Virus record (IMG/VR): IMGVR_UViG_3300021373_002787
Span: 1-64,000 of that record
Direction: 5' to 3' (one strand)
Length of the DNA: 64,000 bases
From: a virus
Shown piece after piece: positions 50,457 to 60,100 of the stretch. Numbering within the stretch: position 1 is the first letter of the stretch; each line of letters starts with the position of its first letter. The notes beneath the pieces were generated by a model. It was not told the DNA's origin, made no database searches, and saw only the letters and a list, made by a program, of their open reading frames with translations. The translations under genes and the position numbers were made by a program.

Positions 50457-50763
50457 GTCTTTAATTTACCTTTAATTTTTGTTAAACTTTAATAGTACTT
50501 ATATTACTTAAAATGACAATGTTTCAAATTCAGCTAAAACATCCTACTAATTCTATGTTACCTACGCGGTCGACGTTACTCCTAATTGAGTCTACTTTGT
50601 GATTAGTAAGAATGAATTAAGACAAAATAAGTTATCCATCATCATAGTTTATATATCTCACGTAACATAAGTTTCAATGTTGCTTGAAAACTTTTTTACT
50701 TATTTTTGAAACAAAATAGAGATGCTTGCATAAAACCTTTAAGTTCTTGAAGGAGAGATAAGG
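50457..50763 (-). promoter_or_regulatory. 307-nt non-coding control region upstream of gp32
   Basis: The longest gap in the window. I see no good frame, tRNA or repeat. It contains an exact GATATATAAA (50648-50657), 191 nt from the gp32 start. The rest is AT-rich with a short GC patch (about 50569-50580, ACGCGGTCGACG). T4 gp32 controls its own translation from a structured leader, so an untranslated leader of similar purpose is possible, but no clear pseudoknot was found by eye. Confidence 0.5.
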
Positions 50764-51417
50764 TTACTTGGACTGCGGAAGGGAAATCATGGCTGCGAGG
50801 AAAAAAGCGTCTACCAAATCATCAATAGGCTTAGGAATCTTTTTCCCAAAGTCCTGACTCTTGATCCACTCATAAAAAGGACTCTTCTCTAGATTTTCGT
50901 CCCCTATCCCATTATTAAAAAAGACCTCAAAGAGCTGACTCTTGTTCATGTTACCTTTCCCAGCGAATTTCTTAATCGTAGTAGGCGCGACTGTCATTAG
51001 GTCTTCTGGCATGAGAGTCTTTAAAAGTTTTAGCTTAAGGATAGCGGCACCAGCCGCCATATCGATCATATTATTAGTGCCCATCTTAGATCCATAGCTG
51101 GTCCCCTCAAAGGCAATTGTAAATCCATCACCTTTAAAACTTTCCTGTAAAACTAAATTGATAATGTCATCAGCCATTCGATCATATCTCTTGATCTTTG
51201 CTAATTCAACACTTGAGAATTCCTCCTCTTTACTAAAATCAGGTTGGCTAACAAGAGTCACGTCTTTTAATAGACTCATCTCTTCTTGAAGTTTTTGATC
51301 CTTCTTTGTACCGGTACCCGGCTTCATATATGAAATGAAGTGGTACTTTTTACTCTTATCATTATAGAGACAAACTCCTGGAGAATTTAAAGAAAAGTCA
51401 ACTGCTAGGTAATTCAT
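50764..51417 (-). CDS. RuvC-like Holliday-junction nuclease, probable
   Basis: A 217-residue RNase H-fold protein. LAVDFSLNSPGVCLY gives the first catalytic Asp, FTIAFEGTSYGSK the Glu, and KPIDDLVDAFFLAAM the closing Asp pair, the acidic order of RuvC resolvases. A central basic segment (VAPTTIKKFAGKGNMNKSQ) fits the K-x-x-x-G-x-G-x-x-x-K-x-Q pattern of that family. T4 itself uses the unrelated gp49 to clear branches before packaging, so this gene may replace it. It starts at 51417, right after the glycine-rich membrane protein gene. Confidence 0.75.
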   Translation of the reverse strand: MNYLAVDFSLNSPGVCLYNDKSKKYHFISYMKPGTGTKKDQKLQEEMSLLKDVTLVSQPDFSKEEEFSSVELAKIKRYDRMADDIINLVLQESFKGDGFTIAFEGTSYGSKMGTNNMIDMAAGAAILKLKLLKTLMPEDLMTVAPTTIKKFAGKGNMNKSQLFEVFFNNGIGDENLEKSPFYEWIKSQDFGKKIPKPIDDLVDAFFLAAMISLPQSK

Positions 51418-51798
51418 TTAGATTCTTTTACCAAGTGCAGATCCCAATGCGGCACCTACTAACCTTGAAGTTAATAAATCATATAGAATTCCCTTTTGAA
51501 TCCCAAGAACTTTAGCGACCATCTTACCTACTGTTTTACCAAGTGCAAATCCAGCTAAACCACCAAAAATAGAACCTAACATACCTTCATTAGTTACCTC
51601 TTCATTAAATCTATTAATGTCTAGTTCTCCATTCTCGTTTGAGTATTCTATTATAAATTCTTCTAGAGCTGCATCTACCTTAGCCTCTAACTCGTCGGTC
51701 CATTCCTCTTGTAAACCTTCTGTCAAGATTCTCAAATCTTCTTCTGTAACATGCTGTTCAGTAAGGTACTCGTTAAATGTTTTAATTGTATTGCTCAT
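51418..51798 (-). CDS. Glycine-zipper membrane protein with targeting-like N-terminus
   Basis: A 126-residue protein: KTFNEYLTE-Q at residues 6-14 resembles the targeting peptides (F-x-x-[FY]-L-x-E). The middle is acidic helix, and the C-terminal half is a Gly/Ala-rich membrane-type region (LGSIFGGLAGFALGKTVGKM, then LVGAALGSALGKRI) with glycine-zipper spacing. Glycine-zipper proteins packaged in virions can form membrane channels during DNA entry; that role is inferred. A GATAAATATAG sequence about 28 nt upstream may be a promoter. Confidence 0.6.
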   Translation of the reverse strand: MSNTIKTFNEYLTEQHVTEEDLRILTEGLQEEWTDELEAKVDAALEEFIIEYSNENGELDINRFNEEVTNEGMLGSIFGGLAGFALGKTVGKMVAKVLGIQKGILYDLLTSRLVGAALGSALGKRI

Positions 51799-51805
51799 AA
51801 TTTAG

Positions 51806-52357
51806 TTATTGTATTTCTAACTCTATATTTATCTTATTATAAAAGAACGTTACTTCAAACGTACTAAAATCTGCGACATTCTCACTCATGTTAAGGTTTA
51901 ACTCATTGATCGAGTTCATGATTGGGTTCTCAAACTTAAAATATGCAACACTTGCGCCTTCAGCATCTAAAACCCTTAGAGTCAAGTCCTGTGTATATGG
52001 CTCTTCAGTTGATCTTGCGTAATAATACAAGAGAGTGTCTTGCATAATCCAATAATTAATGAAGCCATCGAGAAGTTGCATCGTTACGGTAAACTGTCTC
52101 TCTACCGTGTTTTGGATTGGAATAGCACCTCTATGGTATCTAATCGTACCATCACTATCTTGTTGGGTTACAGGGTCGAAACTCATTCCAGGTACATTTA
52201 GTCCTTGGATTGAATAATTTATAAAGTCAATCGGTTCTGCAAGAAGATTACCTGGAATTTTTTCCAAATATTTCTTATACTTGTTTGCAACCTCTTCCGG
52301 AATAAACTTTCTTGGAAACCTAAAGTCGTATGTATTATTTCTACTATTTAAAATCAT
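51806..52357 (-). CDS. Tail-tube-like protein (gp19 family), probable
   Basis: A 183-residue protein with the sequence order of tail-tube proteins: INYSIQGLNVPGMSFDPV (T4 gp19: FQCKATALPAGIVEKIPV), VERQFTVTMQLLDGFINYW (T4: FDDWTVTVMNDEAHDARQ), DLTLRVLDAEGASVAYFKF, and a C-terminal VADFSTFEVTFFYNKINIE (T4: NEIQTFEVTLALDYWE). T4 gp19 has 163 residues. It lies with other tail genes and overlaps the next large structural gene by one base. A tube-related baseplate protein (gp48 or gp54) is the alternative. Confidence 0.55.
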   Translation of the reverse strand: MILNSRNNTYDFRFPRKFIPEEVANKYKKYLEKIPGNLLAEPIDFINYSIQGLNVPGMSFDPVTQQDSDGTIRYHRGAIPIQNTVERQFTVTMQLLDGFINYWIMQDTLLYYYARSTEEPYTQDLTLRVLDAEGASVAYFKFENPIMNSINELNLNMSENVADFSTFEVTFFYNKINIELEIQ

Positions 52358-54441
52358 TACTCAACTGTAAAGTTACCTTTGATGACCGCGGTTTCTTCGC
52401 TACCATTATCAAGTCCGATATAGAATTTTCTTGCTGTCATTCCTCTAACTTCAGCCGCATTTCCCTCATCGACTCTAAACAGAATTTCTCCTGCGCTCAT
52501 ATCAATATCTTTATTCGGAATATGATTAAACCTTTTACGAACTTTTCCATCTACAAAGTTGAGCGTCATATTTTCTGCTGAAGTAAAGTCAAGCATTTCA
52601 AAGTCGTCTCCATTCTTTTTAGCGATTTTAAACTTAAAGTATGTTGTCATTGGATAGATTCCAATTTCTAACTTGTCTGAAGTTAAAAAGTTAGGACTAT
52701 CAAAATATCTATCGTTTACTGCAGCAAGGTCACCAATGTCATTTACTGAACTTTCAGCAGGGTTAGCGACTGCAACTACATTATATCTTTCAACAAAAGT
52801 CTTAACATTCTTAGTTGTTCTTGGAATAGTTGCAGCAATTGCGTCTCTAACGCTTCTATTTCCAGACAGGTTTGGTAGAGTATTGAATACCTCGGTAATT
52901 GTATTACTACCTGAAATATTTACACCTCCTAAGAATTTTCCGTATTTTGGAGCCTGGTTTACGGTTAAACTTGCTCTTTTAACGATTTGTGTATTATCAG
53001 TCTCATTATAAATTCTCATCGTTACATCGATTGAGAAGTTAACTGCAACATTTGCATTTTGAATTACTGGACGGTATAAAATTGGTGTGTCAAAATCTTC
53101 TGCTTGCGTAAATGTAGTATCAAACGTCTTGATTTGATTTAAACCAACTTGCTCATACGTCTCAACCTCATATAAAACGACAATATCGTCAGAACTTGTA
53201 TTGATTCTATTTAAGATATATGCCTCAAATGCACTTGCACTTCCATCTCTTTCTCCATAAATTTTAAAGTAATCTCCATCTTCAGCATCTTCTACAACAA
53301 CAGTAAAGTCTTGGAATTCATCTTCTCTTGCGATTGTAAACGCATTTTCTTCTCCTAAATGAATATAGTCAAATCCTGATTCAGTCGATATTCTATCAAT
53401 CAGTGTAAATCTAATCCCATAGTTAGATGTTGGGTCAAGATTGGAACTTCCTGCGGTCCCATCGCCAAAAAAGAAATCATTAAATTCAGGGTTCTGATTG
53501 CCAATAACCGTTGGAACTTTAATTTCAATAAATTTAGCAAAAAGAGTTTCACCCAAAACAAATGGCTTTGGATTTGAAATCTCATAATTACTTTGATTTA
53601 AGTAGACTAATTGAGTTAAATTATTCTGAACACCACCGGTTCTATCAGCTAGAACTTGGAATAAAAATCCTTCATATCCTCTAGCAGCAAAATTATAACC
53701 GCTTCTTAAATGTAGTCTTATTTTATCGTATCGAATAAAGTTAATCGCAGTATATGCAGCAGCTTGCGATGTTATTAAATCAGCCTCATCTCCACCCGTC
53801 CAACTATCATTATTGTTTATATAGTTGAATTGGTCATATGCTCCAGTAGAATCATATCCAAGTAGTGCCCATTTTGTAGCGTCTGCTGGTGTTTTTACCG
53901 CATGAAATCTACCTCTTAATTGGTTAATGTCGTTTCCAGTGTCCTCATCTGGTGTAGAAAAAAGTGGATTTGCCTTCTCAGAAACATTTATAACTCCTCC
54001 TTTCAGTAATATCGAAGTATCATTATATTCATATGCTACTGTACCGACACCATTAGGGATAAACGTACATACTTGAGTGGCTGGAGAATACGTACATATT
54101 CCAAGATTCCCAGTAATTACAAATTTAGTTGGATCTGGAAGAGCACTTAAATCAAACTTATATGATTTTCCAACCTGTAAAAGTAACTTTCTAGCCGCAA
54201 AACCTTCAATTGCTAAATATCCAGCGCTATAGGTAACGTCAAAGTTAACTACATCTCCACCAAGCTCGTGAATTAGATGCCTCTTCGAAAACGAATCACC
54301 ATCGACAGTATCAAGAACTTTGATCTCGCTGCCGTTATCGTCAACCTCAATATCGTATAGAGTTGGGTTTGACTGATCGTGATAGATGAATTCTAAAAGA
54401 ACATCTTCATCGATTCTAAAGTATGTTGATGATTGCGCCAT
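52357..54441 (-). CDS. Virion structural protein
   Basis: A 694-residue, beta-rich protein in the tail gene block, overlapping the tube-like gene by one base. It has an N-terminal Ig-like strand pattern (VVNFDVTYSAGYLAIEGFA), a Gly/Asn/Asp-rich middle and several short repeated strand motifs near the end (TSDKLEIGIYPMTTYFKFKI). This composition is common in baseplate or fibre-attachment proteins. I cannot match it to a specific T4 gene. Confidence 0.6.
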   Translation of the reverse strand: MAQSSTYFRIDEDVLLEFIYHDQSNPTLYDIEVDDNGSEIKVLDTVDGDSFSKRHLIHELGGDVVNFDVTYSAGYLAIEGFAARKLLLQVGKSYKFDLSALPDPTKFVITGNLGICTYSPATQVCTFIPNGVGTVAYEYNDTSILLKGGVINVSEKANPLFSTPDEDTGNDINQLRGRFHAVKTPADATKWALLGYDSTGAYDQFNYINNNDSWTGGDEADLITSQAAAYTAINFIRYDKIRLHLRSGYNFAARGYEGFLFQVLADRTGGVQNNLTQLVYLNQSNYEISNPKPFVLGETLFAKFIEIKVPTVIGNQNPEFNDFFFGDGTAGSSNLDPTSNYGIRFTLIDRISTESGFDYIHLGEENAFTIAREDEFQDFTVVVEDAEDGDYFKIYGERDGSASAFEAYILNRINTSSDDIVVLYEVETYEQVGLNQIKTFDTTFTQAEDFDTPILYRPVIQNANVAVNFSIDVTMRIYNETDNTQIVKRASLTVNQAPKYGKFLGGVNISGSNTITEVFNTLPNLSGNRSVRDAIAATIPRTTKNVKTFVERYNVVAVANPAESSVNDIGDLAAVNDRYFDSPNFLTSDKLEIGIYPMTTYFKFKIAKKNGDDFEMLDFTSAENMTLNFVDGKVRKRFNHIPNKDIDMSAGEILFRVDEGNAAEVRGMTARKFYIGLDNGSEETAVIKGNFTVE

Positions 54442-54442
54442 A

Positions 54443-55276
54443 TTAAAATCTTAACCATTTTGGAGACCAATATAGACCAACATTAATTGATGGTCCAAAG
54501 ACAACATTTGAAGATGATGGATCATAATTTAAACCATATCCAATCCCCATTCCAATGTTGAATCCTCCTGTTTTATCTATCTTATTTTCTTTATTCAACC
54601 TATCGTTAATCAAATTAATATTCTCAATCCCAGTAATGGTCATTCCTGGATAAGAACTTGAAATTTTAAGCACGTCTCTTCCTTCACTTTCAGCAATCGC
54701 CGCTCTTAGTGATAGAGTTTGAGCGATTGATAAATTTACTGGAGAACTATAAAATCCTTTCGATACCGTGTCATAAGTTACCGTTAGGTCTCCAATAACA
54801 CTGCGAGTATTTCCAGAACCAAAGTCGTCCTTTTTCGTAAAGTCAATTTTACTAGTTAAATCGTTAATTGATGTAACTGATGTAAGAGCCAATAAACTGT
54901 CTTTAACCTTTATCTCTGCAGAAAGAAGTGAGTTAACTCCAATTAAGTCTCTATTTAGTCCAAGTACTCGAACGTATTTATTATTGATGTCAATATTTGT
55001 CTTCTCTAAATCGCTCAACTGAAATTCAAAGCTTGAGATTTTAGCAACTTTATCACCGAGTTCGTTTTCAAAGTATTCAATAGAATCTTTTGCTGCCAGG
55101 TAATTATTAAAATTGGTTGCTGAAACCTCTTTCTGAAATTGTAAGTCCTCTTTTAGATTCGAGATAGTATTACATTGTCTCATCATAAAGAGCATAAGAA
55201 TTGCTCCTCCGATAAAAGCAAGTGTCTTTGTATCAAGATTCTTTAGAAAGCTGTATATTTTAAGTAAATAGTTCAT
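54443..55276 (-). CDS. Membrane-anchored coiled-coil protein with outer-membrane-like C-terminus
   Basis: A 277-residue protein in three parts. A transmembrane helix lies at about 18-34 (LAFIGGAILMLFMMRQC), followed by coiled coil to about residue 130 (NLKEDLQFQKEVSATNF, FEFQLSDLEKTN). The last 40 residues read as amphipathic strands (GGFNIGMGIGYGLNYD, VVFGPSINVGLYWSPKWLRF) ending in Phe, the classic C-terminal signature of outer-membrane barrel strands. An inner-to-outer membrane linker working at lysis (spanin-like) or at DNA entry is possible. It sits between structural genes and is probably late. Confidence 0.6.
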   Translation of the reverse strand: MNYLLKIYSFLKNLDTKTLAFIGGAILMLFMMRQCNTISNLKEDLQFQKEVSATNFNNYLAAKDSIEYFENELGDKVAKISSFEFQLSDLEKTNIDINNKYVRVLGLNRDLIGVNSLLSAEIKVKDSLLALTSVTSINDLTSKIDFTKKDDFGSGNTRSVIGDLTVTYDTVSKGFYSSPVNLSIAQTLSLRAAIAESEGRDVLKISSSYPGMTITGIENINLINDRLNKENKIDKTGGFNIGMGIGYGLNYDPSSSNVVFGPSINVGLYWSPKWLRF

Positions 55277-55290
55277 TTATTTAGTTTATA

Positions 55291-57177
55291 TTAAGCGCCT
55301 TGAAATTGCTGTACTCCACCTCCGGTAGAATATGTTGTTCTACCAGTATTAACTATCGTTGGCATATTAAAGCTAAACGCTATCTCCATCGGCGTTGCTG
55401 TTGTACTAGCAAGTCTATTAATTTGACCAGGAGAAAGAGACTTTTTCCTCATTTCTAAGTCTGTTGCAGTACCACTAGTTGCTACATTTTGTTGTATAAA
55501 ATATAGTTTAATAAAGCCTTTACCAGGCGGAATCAGTCCAAATATTTCAACATTTTGATATTCTTTAACATGTTGAGTAGCCGAAGTGTGTGTATTTATA
55601 TCAACTCCCCATATTTTAACATCAACTAAAATATCTGAGTCGCTACTATTTATGAATGGGAATTGAGATGCATTTGAACTATCTCCACCGTTTTCTCCTA
55701 AGCCAATAATCAAAGTATCGTTAGTATCATCTGCGTTTGCATTATTAGGAAAAGTTGCAGGTAGCTGAATTTGATAATAACCATTGACAAACACCTGATG
55801 TCCTATCTTAGTATATGTTACTTTAGTATCGCTCTCTTTTACAAATTCCCCGGAACCTGTTCCTTGATTAAACCAAATTGGAGTTAATCCATCAGCATTA
55901 GCATATCCAAAAACCCAAGCATCTCCACTGGTTGCGGCTGGAGAATAAGAATCCATATAGAAGTAGTCGTTCAAGTTCCTCGTTGATTCAGCCGAATTAT
56001 AACTTGGAGAAGAATATTGAGCTTGATTATTTGGTGGAAGAGAATTTGGTTGTAAACTTCCAGCAGGATAAATTACCCCTTCATCATTTCCAAGAATATA
56101 AATATCATGTCCGCTATCTACTCTAACATCTTGATACACATCAACCGCCGTATTACTCGTCTTAATTACATCACTTCCAGTAGTGTCCTTAATCTTTACC
56201 TCAGTACTTGAAACACTGACCATCTTATTTCCTTGAGTAACAAGGTTAATTTTAAGCCCCTCACTATCCGCATAGTCATTATCTTGCTCTACTGAAACAT
56301 AGACTGTCTTTTGTGCATTTGAAAGTCTTTGAAAATCTCTCCAAGTTCCAGTATAACCTTCAAATTTACCAGTCGTACTGTTATATCTCATCATCCCAGT
56401 TGCTGGGGTAAATATTGATGGATCTCTCTGTGCTGTTGTTCCAACTGGAGCCTTTAAATAACTAGTTGAATTAACGGAAACATAATCAGCAAAATTAGCA
56501 GCTCCTGTCACATCAAGATAACCTGAAATGTCAGCTCCATCGTTATGTATGTTAGTAACTCCATTTCCAGTAACTTCCACGTCACCAGCTGCATCGATAT
56601 TAACATTTCCATCTGATGAAATACTGATTAGTTTTGCATTTATTAGAATTTCAGTATCTGTTGCTTGACCCTCTGGTTGAATAATCCACTTAGTTGCAGG
56701 GCTTTGGCCAACTCCAGCCTCTCCTCTAATCGATAGATTATCAGTACCTGACGAAGGAATCCATTTTTGATTGTAAAAGTATGAATCAGCATATACGGTC
56801 AACTGTGCTGAAGGGTCTAATTCTCCATCAGCATTACCTTCATCATACGCAATATCGCCAATAATAACCGCAGCCTGATCGTCTCCTGTGTTATTTTTAG
56901 GTTTTATAACCCATGAAGTTATACCCTGTGTTGTGCTTGAATATCTTTCCCAGTAATTTGTTGAGGTTCCAGTAGCTCCTTTTTCACCAAGGTCTCCCTT
57001 TTCTCCTTTATCTCCTGTTGTTCCAACAATTCCAGTTGGACCAACAGATCCCTTATCACCTTTAGGACCCTCTTTACCGCCAGTCGCGATAATTTGGTCA
57101 AAGTTATAATTAACCTTTTCCCATTTGATCGAATCACTGTCACTTGGATATAGTATTTCTTGAATATTAATCGGCAT
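55291..57177 (-). CDS. Collagen-like tail fibre protein
   Basis: A 628-residue protein. After a conserved-looking N-terminus (INIQEILYPSDSDSIKWEK), residues about 34-70 form Gly-x-y collagen repeats (GPKGDKGSVGPTG, GDKGEKGDLGEKG). A long beta-helical type region follows with many short Asn/Asp/Thr-rich turns (NVNIDAAGDVEVTGNG). The C-terminal part is globular. Collagen-like stalks and a trimerising tip are typical of phage fibres that bind host surface. It has a 1-nt gap to the giant protein upstream, suggesting expression with it. Confidence 0.75.
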   Translation of the reverse strand: MPINIQEILYPSDSDSIKWEKVNYNFDQIIATGGKEGPKGDKGSVGPTGIVGTTGDKGEKGDLGEKGATGTSTNYWERYSSTTQGITSWVIKPKNNTGDDQAAVIIGDIAYDEGNADGELDPSAQLTVYADSYFYNQKWIPSSGTDNLSIRGEAGVGQSPATKWIIQPEGQATDTEILINAKLISISSDGNVNIDAAGDVEVTGNGVTNIHNDGADISGYLDVTGAANFADYVSVNSTSYLKAPVGTTAQRDPSIFTPATGMMRYNSTTGKFEGYTGTWRDFQRLSNAQKTVYVSVEQDNDYADSEGLKINLVTQGNKMVSVSSTEVKIKDTTGSDVIKTSNTAVDVYQDVRVDSGHDIYILGNDEGVIYPAGSLQPNSLPPNNQAQYSSPSYNSAESTRNLNDYFYMDSYSPAATSGDAWVFGYANADGLTPIWFNQGTGSGEFVKESDTKVTYTKIGHQVFVNGYYQIQLPATFPNNANADDTNDTLIIGLGENGGDSSNASQFPFINSSDSDILVDVKIWGVDINTHTSATQHVKEYQNVEIFGLIPPGKGFIKLYFIQQNVATSGTATDLEMRKKSLSPGQINRLASTTATPMEIAFSFNMPTIVNTGRTTYSTGGGVQQFQGA

Positions 57178-57178
57178 T

Positions 57179-60100
57179 TTACGATTGTATTTTTATCAGG
57201 GCTCTTATGCTATAAGAATAACCTAGCTTTTTGTTATATATTAACCTAAAATTAAGTGACTTTTTACCATGAACCTCATATGTGAAGTTATTGTCATTTT
57301 CATACCCACCATTATCGATTAAATCAATTGACGCTGATGAAACGACCTCAGAACCCGATCCCTTAAATTTGTTTGTGTAAATATCGATGCTATCAATATT
57401 ATAGAGAGGAACCATATTATCAAGAGCATACAATATCGCATCGTCTTCAACCGTTTCTTTGTCTCCGGCTGAATTAGCAGGGTCAACAAATTTTTCTATT
57501 GTCGCGCTTAATCCGTCCTCTCCAATTATCTTTGCAATTAAGTCATCCAAATAGAAGTCAGCAAGTATTACATCTTTATCCTCGAAGAACACTACGTCTG
57601 TTGTATTGTTTGACTTAAGCTTGATTCCATCGAGCGTAGTCTCAGAATTAACAGAAGATGTTGTAAATTCATAGATTGCGTAAGAAGGTTTCGTCTTTAC
57701 AGCAGAAGAACCTAAGTAAGATTTCTCTTCAAGAGTTGATATTGTTCCTGGAACGCTTTCAACTCCTCCACCATTTAGAGATCTTGTATAATATCCAGCC
57801 TCCCATGAAGACTTAAAGACGTTTACATCTTTCTTATCAATCGCAACCTCTCCAATTAGAGGGTACTGCGGAAGATACTCACTACTTTCTGACAATTTAG
57901 TTACTGAAAGAGTATTAATCTCATTAACCTTGTGGTAGAAGTGATTCTTAATCATTCCCCAATCTTTATCATGTTCTCCTCCATCACTAATAAATCCAAG
58001 ATTGAAAGCAACTCCAAGTCTATTAAATTTATTATAGAACGCAAGAGACTTATAAATATCATAGGTTGAAGAAATTCTCATTTTATAGTAGGGCTCTTTC
58101 AGCGATCTATTAAATGGCTCATAGTCCTTTTGGTTTCTTAAAACCTTGTTAAAACTATAGATGTCGGTAAATGTAACAACTGGTTTTAAACCAACCGTGT
58201 AATTTCCGTTATGTCTAATTAGGAAAGGATAGTATGGATTTTGGCTTACAATATCATATCCAATTGTTTGTTTGCTAAGCTTAAACGACTTTGGTCTGTT
58301 TACATCATCAACTGCAACCAACGTAGATTCTTTAACAATTTCATTACCATCGTCTAAGCCTACTGCATACTGGTTAGTTAGACTTGTTCCATTCTCAGAA
58401 ATAGTAGTAAATGTTACCTCTCCAGGGTTATTATTAACTAAATTGCTAAAGTAATTAGCCGAAAGCTGGTTAAATAGAACCTCATATGCGTTAACACCAC
58501 CTCCAATATATGTGTATGTTGCTGCTGTCTGAACAGAGTAAGGTATTGCTAATGGGTTTAGGTTAACTTTTAACCCAGTGTTTGCATCTGTATAATATGG
58601 CGGGCCTGAAATTTGTAGTTGCTCATTCCCTAAGACACTTACAACATCAATAAAGACATCTTCACCATTTGGCGTATAGTTTTGACCATAATCTATCTTA
58701 ATTCTTCCAAATGTACCATCTCTTCCTGGGGCTATTTGTTGGTCAAATCTAGATACCGTTCCGTTATTGTGGGGTATTCCAGTAGCAACATAAGGACCCG
58801 GTTGGTTAAATTGAATATTTGTTACATCAATCGCACCATCAATTTCAACATCAGCATATACATAAATTGGGTTACCACTTGTATCAAATGAGCTTACAAT
58901 TCTATGTTGAAGCTCGTACATGTATTTTCTATTAATATAATTAACAAACGAATCATCAATATTAATATCAATCATCAAGATTATAAACTTAAACTTATCG
59001 TTCTTGATAAACTCATAATCTATTGAATTGGTTCCAGAGTTAGTTCTTGTCTTAGCTAGAACCGAGAATCTATAACCATTAAAATCAGAGTTCTTCACAA
59101 ACTCTGTTGCAACTATAGACTGGTCCTCTTTTCTCTTTTTAAACGTGAATTTTAACCCTTTAAATATTGTAGAACTAAAATCAACATCAGAACCTCCATC
59201 AATTAGAGTATATTTCTTGGTTAGATTTGCTTTAGACCAGAAAATTGGATTGTATAAAACTCCTCCATCATTAATAAATGTTGAAGTTTCCGTTCCTTCT
59301 CCAACCATGAATCTATCAAAGTAATCATATTGAGTTGATTCAAATAGAGACTTTGTTATTTCAAAATCATTAACAAAATTAATGTAGCTGAATCCTTTGT
59401 TAAAGTCGTCTGAATACGCACCAATGTTTCCAGAATTTACAGTATCTGGCATAAAGTAAGTCGGCCAATTATCAATATAGAACCACTCATGTGTAAATGA
59501 CCCAGGTTCTCTTCCCTCTTTTGTTATATCAGGAGAGAAATTAGTTCTACCAAAGGCCTCGTTTGTGTTCAAATGATATGGTTCTTCTCTAACTGTAGTT
59601 CCATCTTTTAGAACCCATTTATTAATCGTAGGAACAACTCTTGAATCGGTTGATTTTTCCTTTGTGTAATTTTCTTTAAGTCTATCATACTCACTGTAGA
59701 TCTTCTCAGTCTCAACTGTTTTAGAGTCTTCATTCTTTAACAGTGGTAATAGATTTCCAAAATAGTCTATTGGATCGTTTCCAAATTCAGGAGATATAAT
59801 TTCATTCTTAGAGTCCTCAAGAGTTCCAACACCAAGAGTTACGGCTGGATCATTTGAATCTACCTGTGGCTGATATGTCACATTGGTTGAATTCTCAAGA
59901 TCTAGCTCTTTTAGGTCTGAATTTGAAGTACTATAAAAGTCAAAGTCCATATCATACATATCATATGCTGAGAATAGACCTAATGTAACTCTATTGTTTG
60001 CAAAGATATTATAGTCTCTGGTTTTTAGAGCATTCTTATCTTTCAATACTAATTTTTTATATGTTCCATTTCTATTGGTCGTGTCATCGGAAATGTGTAT

